Part shown: one piece after another, positions 26,960 to 34,517 of the stretch | Layout of the letters: each line of letters starts with the position of its first letter | Numbering within the stretch: position 1 is the stretch's first letter | DNA from: Entomomonas moraniae | GTDB lineage: Bacteria > Pseudomonadota > Gammaproteobacteria > Pseudomonadales > Pseudomonadaceae | Assembly (NCBI RefSeq): GCF_003991975.1 | Contig: NZ_CP029822.1 | Coordinates: forward strand, 930,001-994,000 | Direction of reading: 5' to 3' | Length of the DNA: 64,000 bases | The notes under the pieces: model-generated | Databases searched by the model: none | What the model was told of the DNA's origin: nothing | What the model saw: only the letters and a program-made list of their open reading frames with translations | Program-made: the position numbers and the translations under genes

Positions 26960-29185
26960 TTAGTAAAAATCTACGCGGATATTGCTATAAATATAGCGCC
27001 CTGGTGAAGCATAGCTTGCATCATATTTTGCATAGTTTTTATTGAAAATATTTTCAGCACCAACATTAAAGCTAACATACTTTAGACTCGCAGGCGTAAA
27101 CGAGAACTTCAATCCATACAAGGTATAACCACTATTTCGTTCACTACCACTGGTTGAATAATAACTATTACTACGCGCATCCATGGTGGGAATAATATGA
27201 AGCCACTCTACGGGATTAATATCAGCATATAATGTCCCAAAATGCTTCGGTATATCCGCCAAATGAATACTTGGATCAGATTTATTTCGTGCCCGTAAAA
27301 AAGTATAGGTTCCACCAACTATTAATTTATTATTAATCACATAGTCAACACCCAGTTCAAAACCTTTACGCTCAGTCACACCGGGTAGATTAGTTGTTTG
27401 GGTAATGGCGTAACCTGGAAAGTTATTGTAATCAATTGCAGTACGTGAAATCGCTTTTTTAGCTTGATTTAAAAATAATGCTGCTTCTACTGTCATGCCA
27501 TCAATAGGCATTCCCGAATAACCTATTTCATAATTCATTGCATTTTCTGGTTTAAGCCCTGGGTTTTGCAAAGTTACGCGGGGAATAATTTGCCCCGAGG
27601 TACATCCTGACTGCCCAGATGGACACTTACCAGTGCTTCCAGAGGAGTAGTTGGAGTAGGCTTCTTTAAAACTTGGAAACCGGGTTTTACGTGCGATACT
27701 TGCTCGGAAAGTATGATCTTTTGTGGGCTTATAAAACAAAGCTGCTTCTGGATCGGTAGTACGTATCGTTGGCGCCAGCATAGAGTTCACTTCTGGATAT
27801 TTTTGTATTAAAGCTGCTGTATTATTGCCAATTCCTGTCGCACTTGCTTTGCGTTTGGTATGAATAATACCAAATTGTGCTTCCCAATAATCGTTAAAAT
27901 TAATCGTATCTTCTAAGGCTATCGAGTAGAACTTTTGAGTAGCCTCAGTGCTATCACCAGGAATTTTAATTGATGAGCCCTCGTAAGTGTTAAAACTAGA
28001 ATGTTTTTCTCGTTTATAGCTAAGTAAAAGCTTTAGTTGATTATGGCTAATTATGCTTGTGCCCAACTCAACGGAAGATCCAAAAGCCTTATCATCATAA
28101 TGACTACCATTACGACTCCCACCAAAACCAATTAATGTATTCTTAAAGCGATCCTCATATACTCTGGGCTTTATATAAAACTTATCGTCAAGAAAATAGG
28201 TGTTTGATACATAAGACAGCGTTTCTCGATCCCACTTAGGCCATTCCCATGTTGTTGGCTCAAATCCTCCAACGCCTGATGAGGGGTATTTTTTTGCTTT
28301 TTGTTTTGAGTAGCTAACCGCATATTCATCTGTCTCATTAGGAAGTAACCCGAGCTTAATACTGCCACGTCTATCCTTGGTGGTATAGGCATATTTTTTA
28401 GAATCAATTAATCGTCCTGCACTATCTTTACCTACAAAACTTTTAGATAGGTTGGTATAACCACTCGATAAATTTGAGGCTCCCATCTGGATATACCATT
28501 TATCTTGCAGACTTCCCACATTAATATTTTCTTCTTTTGAATCACCTTGACCTATCCCTAGCGTTCCTGTTACATCCAACTCTGAGCGCGGTTTCATGGT
28601 GACAATATTAATAGCTCCCCCCATCGTATTGTGTCCATACATCACAGAACTATAGCCCTTAGCTACATGAATAGAAGAAATATCTGCGGTGGTAAAACGC
28701 CCTAAATCTGAATAGCCATCGTAAGGAATATAAACGGGGATGCCATCAATATAAATAGGCATATAACGTAAGCCATAACCACGAACAACAACATTGGACT
28801 CGTATCGTCCACCCTGAGCATAGTTATACAAAACCCCCGGAACTTTTGAGAGTGCAGTACCTACGTCTTTTTTCTCAAAAAGATTAATTTTATCTCTATC
28901 TATAACAGATTCTGTTTCTTCTGCCGATGAAATAGGTGTTCCTGTGATCGTCAATGTACCTAATGTAAACACATTACTATTTTCTTGTGTTTCAGTAGCA
29001 TTAGTAATGTCACTATTCTTTTTTTGTGAATTTCCTTTATTTTTTTCTTTTACTTTTAACATGCGCTTAGCAGACTCAGCATCCACTTCTTTATCTTGCG
29101 CAAAGGTCATAGAAGCTAAAGAACAGAAAATAACAGCAAACGCTAATAAATTACCACGCAAAAAATAATGATGAGATAGCGACAT
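26960..29185 (-). CDS. TonB-dependent receptor of the putative molybdate/tungstate uptake locus
   Basis: The 741-residue protein has an AAGGAG site and a signal peptide ending near TFA (about residue 29). An unusual polar, Lys-rich linker of about 40 residues follows (KEKNKGNSQKKNSD). The plug domain carries VGTALSKVPGVLYNYAQGGR, VVVRGYGLRYMPIYIDGIPVYIP and VAKGYSSVMYGHNTMGGAINIV. The remainder is a 22-strand-type barrel ending in a beta-strand with terminal tyrosine (SNIRVDFY). An extracellular-loop candidate carries two cysteines (GKCPSGQSGCTSG). It lies in an operon with a class II ABC importer, so the importer would carry the ligand onward across the inner membrane. The ligand is inferred, not shown. 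Confidence 0.88.
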   Translation of the reverse strand: MSLSHHYFLRGNLLAFAVIFCSLASMTFAQDKEVDAESAKRMLKVKEKNKGNSQKKNSDITNATETQENSNVFTLGTLTITGTPISSAEETESVIDRDKINLFEKKDVGTALSKVPGVLYNYAQGGRYESNVVVRGYGLRYMPIYIDGIPVYIPYDGYSDLGRFTTADISSIHVAKGYSSVMYGHNTMGGAINIVTMKPRSELDVTGTLGIGQGDSKEENINVGSLQDKWYIQMGASNLSSGYTNLSKSFVGKDSAGRLIDSKKYAYTTKDRRGSIKLGLLPNETDEYAVSYSKQKAKKYPSSGVGGFEPTTWEWPKWDRETLSYVSNTYFLDDKFYIKPRVYEDRFKNTLIGFGGSRNGSHYDDKAFGSSVELGTSIISHNQLKLLLSYKREKHSSFNTYEGSSIKIPGDSTEATQKFYSIALEDTINFNDYWEAQFGIIHTKRKASATGIGNNTAALIQKYPEVNSMLAPTIRTTDPEAALFYKPTKDHTFRASIARKTRFPSFKEAYSNYSSGSTGKCPSGQSGCTSGQIIPRVTLQNPGLKPENAMNYEIGYSGMPIDGMTVEAALFLNQAKKAISRTAIDYNNFPGYAITQTTNLPGVTERKGFELGVDYVINNKLIVGGTYTFLRARNKSDPSIHLADIPKHFGTLYADINPVEWLHIIPTMDARSNSYYSTSGSERNSGYTLYGLKFSFTPASLKYVSFNVGAENIFNKNYAKYDASYASPGRYIYSNIRVDFY

Positions 29186-29217
29186 AACAACTCCTTCTAA
29201 CTATTCATAAATGAATA

Positions 29218-30039
29218 CTATTTATTCCATGATAAAAAAGCCCACATCTTATTTGTTTTAAACAGATTAGCTTTACTCTTAACATTGTTAATATAGAAAT
29301 GTATAAGACACTCTATTTCTTGGTCTGACAAATAGCCAACCGACCACTGCACCATCCGGATAAACCCTTCTAAATCTGGCGTTTTATTTTTATGTGGGCT
29401 ATGCTCTGCTTCTATAAAGTCAACTTTAACGTTATAACCTTGTTGGGCTAAAATATTGACTGCATAAATATAGTTAGGGAAACCTCTACTTTTGCGACCA
29501 ATGCACTCTAAAATTTCGTTGGCAATAAAATCTTGTCCAACCGTCATCGTTAAATAGGCTCTTTTTTTAGTTTTTTCATTGATCTTATTGAGTGCCATTT
29601 CAAGATCATCCACCATTGTTGAACGTGAAGCAACACAGATATCACACACGGGAACACTATCCCAATTATCTTCCCAAGCTAATTGCATAGGCGTAATGTT
29701 ATTGACTTGCATGGCTTTTATATTTTTAGCTAAAAGTGCCAGCATGCCAGCACTAAAATCCAGCGCATATAACTTTTTAAACTTTGCAGCTATAGCCAAA
29801 CTTATGACTCCCCCCCCACAACCTATGTCTAACAAAGTTTCAGCTTCACTTATATCCATTCTTGAAACAAACTCTTTGACATAAGGCGTATCAACTTCAG
29901 CAAAATTACCTGAACTATTTACTGACTTTTCGTCCCAATCAATAGCCGTTTTTGGTTTACGCTCAGCACGTTGAAAATGGTTTCGATATAAAGCACCAAA
30001 ATCAATATCATTAATTGTTTGAGTACTACTTTTTTCCAT
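29218..30039 (-). CDS. class I SAM-dependent methyltransferase in the metal-uptake operon
   Basis: The 273-residue protein has a Rossmann-type SAM site (ETLLDIGCGGGVISLAIAAKFK, then LYALDFSAGMLALL). A C-terminal part unlike the rRNA or ubiquinone methyltransferases includes FPNYIYAVNILAQQGYNVKVDF and a helical end. It lies between the ABC ATPase gene and the TonB-receptor gene with gaps of about 32 nt, so it is part of the operon. Methyltransferases recur in some metal-uptake operons, but the substrate is unknown. Modification of a small metal-binding molecule is one possibility, without direct evidence. Confidence 0.8.
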   Translation of the reverse strand: MEKSSTQTINDIDFGALYRNHFQRAERKPKTAIDWDEKSVNSSGNFAEVDTPYVKEFVSRMDISEAETLLDIGCGGGVISLAIAAKFKKLYALDFSAGMLALLAKNIKAMQVNNITPMQLAWEDNWDSVPVCDICVASRSTMVDDLEMALNKINEKTKKRAYLTMTVGQDFIANEILECIGRKSRGFPNYIYAVNILAQQGYNVKVDFIEAEHSPHKNKTPDLEGFIRMVQWSVGYLSDQEIECLIHFYINNVKSKANLFKTNKMWAFLSWNK

Positions 30040-30071
30040 ACTAGTTACCTTTTATCAAACTATGGCTAAGC

Positions 30072-30833
30072 TTAGTCCGCCATTAAAAACCTCAAATTGT
30101 GCTCAATAGTTTCTTGATCCAAACTATATAGTTTGGCAAGATTACTAATGGATAGCGCCTGCATCGGTTCTGCATTAGCCATAACTTTTCCGTTATGAAG
30201 TAAAACAATCTTATCGGCAACACGCTTCGCGTGTGAGGGTTGATGCGTTGTTAATAATATCGACATGCCTTCTTTTTTTAATTTAAGAACATGTTCTAAC
30301 ACTTTTATTTGATTACCAAAATCTAAACTAGAGGTAGGCTCATCCATTATCAAAAACCTAGGTTGTTGTGCTAGTGCCCTTGCAATCAACACTAGTTGAC
30401 GCTCTCCACCACTGAGCAATTGATAATTTTGATATTTAAGATGTTCTACCCCTAGAGTGGCAAGACATTCACCGGCTATTTTCTTGTCATTGTGTTGAGG
30501 ACTACTGTACCAATTTAAATAAGCCGTTCTTCCCATCAAGACAACTTCTTCTACCGTAAAAGGAAAAATACTATTGTGAGCTTGTGGAACATAGCCAATA
30601 AACTGGGCAAGTTCTCTTCGGGTCCATTGATGGTGAGGTTTGTTATTAATGATTATTTCACCCTCTATACAATCTAAAATAGATAATATAGTTTTTAGCA
30701 ATGTGGTTTTACCGCAACCATTGGCGCCTAATAAGCAAGTAATTTGTTGTTCTTCAAACTCAAGATCAATGTCGGCGCCTATTATTTTATTGGCATACCC
30801 TATCGTTAATTTTTTTAGAGAGATTAAACTCAT
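30072..30833 (-). CDS. molC: ABC importer ATPase, MolC/FecE/BtuD type
   Basis: The 253-residue nucleotide-binding subunit has Walker A in LLGANGCGKTTLLKT, the Q-loop in IGYVPQAHN, the signature LLSGGERQLVLIARAL, Walker B in FLIMDEPTSSLD and the switch His in LLTTHQPSH. The type is that of siderophore, cobalamin and heme importers. Its start overlaps the permease stop by four bases (ATGA). The H. influenzae MolBCA molybdate/tungstate transporter is of this class. The mol symbol rests on the ModE-type regulator and DUF2478 nearby, so iron-siderophore or cobalamin uptake remains the alternative. Confidence 0.85.
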   Translation of the reverse strand: MSLISLKKLTIGYANKIIGADIDLEFEEQQITCLLGANGCGKTTLLKTILSILDCIEGEIIINNKPHHQWTRRELAQFIGYVPQAHNSIFPFTVEEVVLMGRTAYLNWYSSPQHNDKKIAGECLATLGVEHLKYQNYQLLSGGERQLVLIARALAQQPRFLIMDEPTSSLDFGNQIKVLEHVLKLKKEGMSILLTTHQPSHAKRVADKIVLLHNGKVMANAEPMQALSISNLAKLYSLDQETIEHNLRFLMAD

Positions 30834-31843
30834 TTTCTAACCCCTCCTCTTATTAATAAACTTAAAAAGAAAGGAACACCAACAAATGCGGTAATAATGC
30901 CTAGCGGTAATTCAATGGGGAAACAGGTTCTAGCAATCGTATCAGTTAAGACTAAAAAAACTGCACCAATAAACAAACTCATGGGGAGTAGTTTTCTAAA
31001 ATCAGGGCCAATCCATAGTCTAGCCATGTGAGGAACCACAAGTCCTATCCAACCGATTACTCCCGTAATAGAAACAGCCGTAGCCGTCATCAAGGTAGCA
31101 GATAAAATAAAAACAATGCGCGTTCGATTAACATTAACACCCAAAGATAGGGCCTCTTTATCATCAAGACTCAATATATTCATCCGCCAACGCAATAAAA
31201 TAAGAGGAACCATACACAACAAAATAATCGGAGTGCTCATTAATAAGTCTTCTCGATTCACCATATTAAGAGCACCTAGCATCCAAAATACCATCGTTGC
31301 TAATTGTCCATAAGGATCAGCTAATATTTTGACCAATGCAATGGCTGAACCAAACAATGCTCCTATGGCAACACCGGAGAGAACTAGCGATAGAATAGGA
31401 TCATGATGACGTGCTAATTTTGCCACTAAATAAACAATAAAAACGACTAATAATGCAAAACCAAATGCCATCACTTGAACCAGAAAAAAAGATAGATCGA
31501 AATAAATGGCCATTACTGCACCAAGCCCAGCCCCTGCTGTAACACCTAATACATCAGGAGAAACCAACGGGTTTCGGAACATACCTTGATAAGTTGCACC
31601 CGCCATGGATAATGCGGCCCCTACCAAAATTGCTGCACCAATTCGTGGGATTCGAATATCCCACAGCACTGTATCGATATCTGTTTTGTCTGCTGTCGAA
31701 AAAAAATACTGAGTTATTGAGTGAGCTAATTCACTTAACGAAATGCCATATTGCCCTACACAGCAGGCAATAACACAGAGTAATAATAAAACGATTGGTG
31801 GAAGTAATAACTTAAATAACCGGCTATCTCTATGGCTAGCCAT
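30830..31843 (-). CDS. molB: FecCD-family ABC permease, MolB-like
   Basis: The 337-residue protein has about ten hydrophobic segments and FecCD family hallmarks: WDIRIPRIGAAILVGAALSMAGATYQGMFRNPLVSPDVLG, GVAIGALFGSAIALVK, WMLGALN, VSITGVIGWIGLVVPHMARLWIGPDFRKLLPMS and ELPLGIITAFVGVPFFLSLL. The EAA-like coupling region is the GLVVPHMAR segment. It would form a homodimeric class II importer with the ATPase. It lies two bases after the binding-protein stop and overlaps the ATPase start. Confidence 0.88.
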   Translation of the reverse strand: MASHRDSRLFKLLLPPIVLLLLCVIACCVGQYGISLSELAHSITQYFFSTADKTDIDTVLWDIRIPRIGAAILVGAALSMAGATYQGMFRNPLVSPDVLGVTAGAGLGAVMAIYFDLSFFLVQVMAFGFALLVVFIVYLVAKLARHHDPILSLVLSGVAIGALFGSAIALVKILADPYGQLATMVFWMLGALNMVNREDLLMSTPIILLCMVPLILLRWRMNILSLDDKEALSLGVNVNRTRIVFILSATLMTATAVSITGVIGWIGLVVPHMARLWIGPDFRKLLPMSLFIGAVFLVLTDTIARTCFPIELPLGIITAFVGVPFFLSLLIRGGVRK

Positions 31844-31845
31844 GT

Positions 31846-32901
31846 TTACTCTAGTCCTTTACTAAAATTAGCAAGCTCATGCGCTGTTAGCTCGTAACCA
31901 TAAAATAACTCATAATAGCCTCTTATACCTTGACTGTACTCTTCATAGCTCATAGCCTCAGGATAAAGAACTCGCGTTAACCAAATAACACCCAACAGCC
32001 GATTAATACTGGGCGGATGGCTAATCCAACCAAAAGGTTTACTAGGTGCAAGATAAACTTTCCCATTTTTTACAGCAGGTATTCTTTGCCAAACAGGGTC
32101 TTTCATTAGACGTTGATAAAAATTTTCATCTTGCGTAATAATAACATCTGGCTTCCATTTCATTAGTTGCTCCATTGAAACCCTAGCGCTAAAACCTTTT
32201 CCTGCCTCACTAGCAACATTGTAAGCTCCAACGAAATCAATGGCTTCCGTTTGAATAGAACCTGCTAACCCTGTTTGTAAACCATCGATCCCACCGCCAA
32301 AATAAACTTTTATAGGTGCCTGATTTTTAGAGGTTTGATTCCGGTGTGCCCTTTCAGCCGTTGATAATATTTTTTCTGCATAATCAGCTAATAATTTACC
32401 CCGCTCACTAGCCCCTAACAAATCACCTAGAGTTCTAAGCTGCTCAGGCGTTTCATTTAATAATCCACTTACGACAATATAAGGGATTCCTGTTAATTTA
32501 TTTATTCGTTCAGCCGTAGAAATATACGTCGCACTTGTTGCTCCTACATCAACAATAATATCTGGCTTTAAAGCCACTATTTTTTCTAAAGGAAAAGTAG
32601 AATCTCTTCCTGCAACTCGCCCTGTATTTGGAAGGTTTTGAACAGTCGCAGGAAAATATTTCTTAACTTCTGTAGATAAGCCATGAGTTGAGAAGCCAAG
32701 TAATTTATTAGGAACCAATGAAACCAATAAAGTATCTGATACAGGACCCGCGCTGACTACTCGCTGAATATTGTTTGGCTGAGGCAAATCACCAAAGGCA
32801 CCTCGTACTAGAGGGTAATTTGCCTGCCCCATACTTAGCTGACATAACAAACTAAAGGATACGCCAACCAAAGCGTTAAAAATCCATTGACATTGCTTCA
32901 T
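31846..32901 (-). CDS. molA: periplasmic metal/metallophore-binding protein, MolA/BtuF-like
   Basis: The 351-residue protein has an AGGGGG ribosome-binding site and a signal peptide ending near SMG-Q at about residue 25. A class III binding fold follows: RVVSAGPVSDTLLVSLVPNKLLGFS, IVALKPDIIVDVGATSATYISTAERI, a long linking helix, and WKPDVIITQDENFYQRLMKDPVWQRIPAVKNGKVYLAP. The ending PFGWISHPPSINRLLGVIWLTRVLYP is typical of a subgroup annotated as iron or molybdate binding. It is the first importer gene behind a 40-bp palindromic operator. The ligand cannot be fixed from sequence. Molybdate or tungstate is inferred from the ModE-type regulator. Confidence 0.85.
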   Translation of the reverse strand: MKQCQWIFNALVGVSFSLLCQLSMGQANYPLVRGAFGDLPQPNNIQRVVSAGPVSDTLLVSLVPNKLLGFSTHGLSTEVKKYFPATVQNLPNTGRVAGRDSTFPLEKIVALKPDIIVDVGATSATYISTAERINKLTGIPYIVVSGLLNETPEQLRTLGDLLGASERGKLLADYAEKILSTAERAHRNQTSKNQAPIKVYFGGGIDGLQTGLAGSIQTEAIDFVGAYNVASEAGKGFSARVSMEQLMKWKPDVIITQDENFYQRLMKDPVWQRIPAVKNGKVYLAPSKPFGWISHPPSINRLLGVIWLTRVLYPEAMSYEEYSQGIRGYYELFYGYELTAHELANFSKGLE

Positions 32902-32928
32902 TATTGGCCCCCTTAAAAACGCGATTGC

Positions 32929-32968
32929 ATAGTATTCGTTATGTCAAATTTGACATAACGAATACTAT
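32929..32968. promoter_or_regulatory. 40-bp perfect palindrome, probable ModE-type operator
   Basis: The sequence is identical on both strands over 40 bp. Its core half-sites read CGTTATGT and ACATAACG around the centre CAAATTTG. E. coli ModE boxes have CGTTATAT-type half-sites facing ATATAACG-type half-sites, which this resembles. It sits 28 bp before the molA start, in the region expected for the promoter, and about 36 bp after the end of the ModE-like regulator gene. Confidence 0.75.
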
Positions 32969-33003
32969 AGAAAGAGCGCCTAACTGTTTTGATTTAAATC
33001 AAT

Positions 33004-33372
33004 TCAAGAAATATTAAGTAAAGAATAAAAAGCATCCAATTCTTTTTTAGCACTCTTATTCAGTTTTTTTTCTAATGCTTCATAAGAGTCTATAATTTTC
33101 TGCCCCAAAGGAGTTAACCTTGCACTACCACCTGCTTTGCCACCAATACTTGTTTCTATAACCTGTCCTCCAAACCCTTGATTAAGAACATCAATTAAAG
33201 ACCATGCTTTTTTATAAGGTATACTTAAAGCACGCGCAGCACCAGAGATTGATTTCATTATATTAATTTGTTTCAAAAGCTCTATTTTACCAGGACCTAT
33301 AGAAAGATTATCACCAAGATAAATGCGAGGGCGAATCAAAATAATATTTTGTTTCTCTTGTGAGGAGTTCAT
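33004..33372 (-). CDS. ModE-type winged-helix transcriptional regulator (DNA-binding domain only)
   Basis: I choose the ATG at 33372, 8 nt after AAAAGG, over a GTG nine bases upstream. The 122-residue product has the ModE/LysR-type winged helix (IGPGKIELLKQINIMKSISGAARALSIPYKKAWSLIDVLNQGF). It also has the ModE N-domain feature GKAGGSARLTPLGQKIIDSYEALEKKL. The C-terminal molybdate-binding TOBE/MOP repeats of full ModE are absent, as in short ModE-like regulators. It lies directly upstream of molA on the same strand and is the natural candidate to bind the 40-bp palindrome. How it would sense the ligand without a TOBE domain is open. Confidence 0.85.
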   Translation of the reverse strand: MNSSQEKQNIILIRPRIYLGDNLSIGPGKIELLKQINIMKSISGAARALSIPYKKAWSLIDVLNQGFGGQVIETSIGGKAGGSARLTPLGQKIIDSYEALEKKLNKSAKKELDAFYSLLNIS

Positions 33373-33471
33373 GCATGTCACCTTTTAATAAACTATTAGC
33401 AATATATGCAAACCATTATAAGCACCTTAATACAGCATCCCGCTATTCAGAAACTTATTTTCCAATTTACT

Positions 33472-33972
33472 TCAGCCTCTAACTTTATTAAACCATGCAT
33501 GTAATGCTTCTTTGTTTGGCGCTACTTCTTCAGCCAGTCCTCCAGTAAAAGTTTGCCATGCGCCTAAATACTTATCTGCTGTTAACGTTAACACAGGAAT
33601 ATCCTCACCAATAAGCGCTTGCAACTCTTCAATAAAACCGCCACCCTCGGCTTCTGCTGTGCCAAAACGATTAATAATCACTAAATCTGGCTTTTCTTCT
33701 AATGCTTTACGCAAAACAAAAGCCGCCCCCGCCAACTTACCTAAATCTAAACAACAAGATGTCGAATTTTTACCTAATGCTTGAGAAATAACAATCTCTT
33801 GATTAGAACTAATATCATAAATAATCATTGGATTTTTATAATGCTTCGTTAATAACCCTTGAACATTAACGCCATCTGCTTTTAACTCCTCAACAAAATC
33901 TCTTAATAAGCCATCATACTCACCCTCTCCTGTATGAATGATAGTGGCTAAATTAATATTATCTGCCTTCAT
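33472..33972 (-). CDS. DUF2478 family protein
   Basis: I place the start at the ATG at 33972 (MKADNINLATIIHTGEGEYD), because sequence upstream of it is low-complexity. The 166-residue protein matches the DUF2478 pattern: N-terminal ATII-type strand, GLLTKHYKNPMIIYDISSNQ, CCLDLGKLAGAAFVLRKALEEKPDLVIINRFGTAEAEGGG, then IPVLTLTADKYLGAWQTFTGG. The fold resembles a P-loop nucleotidase-like protein without a canonical Walker A. DUF2478 genes are often found beside molybdate transport genes, which fits here, but no biochemical role is established. It probably has its own promoter about 90 nt upstream of the regulator gene. Confidence 0.85.
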   Translation of the reverse strand: MKADNINLATIIHTGEGEYDGLLRDFVEELKADGVNVQGLLTKHYKNPMIIYDISSNQEIVISQALGKNSTSCCLDLGKLAGAAFVLRKALEEKPDLVIINRFGTAEAEGGGFIEELQALIGEDIPVLTLTADKYLGAWQTFTGGLAEEVAPNKEALHAWFNKVRG

Positions 33973-34087
33973 AAACCGGTACCTCACCTTAGTATTAACA
34001 AAGTTAATTGCTATTATCATAATATTAACATCATTATTATCTTGATCACGGTTATTTAACTGATGAATAAATAAAATAATTACTAAG

Positions 34088-34500
34088 TTTTTTGAATACC
34101 TAAACGATAAAAGTAGAACGGATGTATTATTAAACAAGAAAGCTGATAGAAAGACCTATTATGGCTGGTATAGTGTGGCTTTAGAAGAGATGAACAGTAC
34201 AGCACCTGATATTGGAAATTTAATGCCGCTCTTCAAGGTAAATTAAGACTTTTATTACCCATTATTTTCTGAAAGCGAATGATTGCTTCACTACCTCCTG
34301 ATTTTTTTATCTAACTACCCCAAAATTAAAATTGAAGCTTATTATGAGGATAGTGCTGTTAATATTGTAGCTAAAAGTTATGATCTCGTTATACGTATCG
34401 GCTTTTTCTCAAATAGCAATCTAATATCAAAAAAACTAGGGGTATTTAAAAGCCCATTTCTAGTTTTATCAAACTATCTATTGAAACATGGCATGAAATT
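34088..34500 (+). pseudogene. decayed LysR-family regulator fragment
   Basis: Successive short plus-strand frames match consecutive LysR segments. First is LNDKSRTDVLLNKKADRKTYYGWYSVALEEMN (the linker-helix region, usually R-L-x-N-R-S-T-R-x-x-x-L-T-x-A-x-x-x-Y-Y). Next, in another frame, is AALQGKLRLLLPIIF. After a further stop comes LPPDFLSNYPKIKIEAYYEDS, VAKSYDLVIRIG and SNLISKKLGVFKSPFLVLSNYLLKHG. The helix-turn-helix start and the C-terminal half of the effector domain are missing. Several stops and frame changes show it is dead. Confidence 0.8.
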
Positions 34501-34517
34501 TAAGTTATTTTTTATTA

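Noticed and set aside
25820-33972. Extending the recombinase element to include the metal-uptake operon as cargo
   Set aside because: The dif site lies between them and codon and base usage look alike; nothing in the sequence shows a boundary on the far side of the operon.
33973-34087. A second ModE-like operator before the DUF2478 gene
   Set aside because: The region is AT-rich with weak dyads only; no half-sites like those of the 40-bp palindrome were found.
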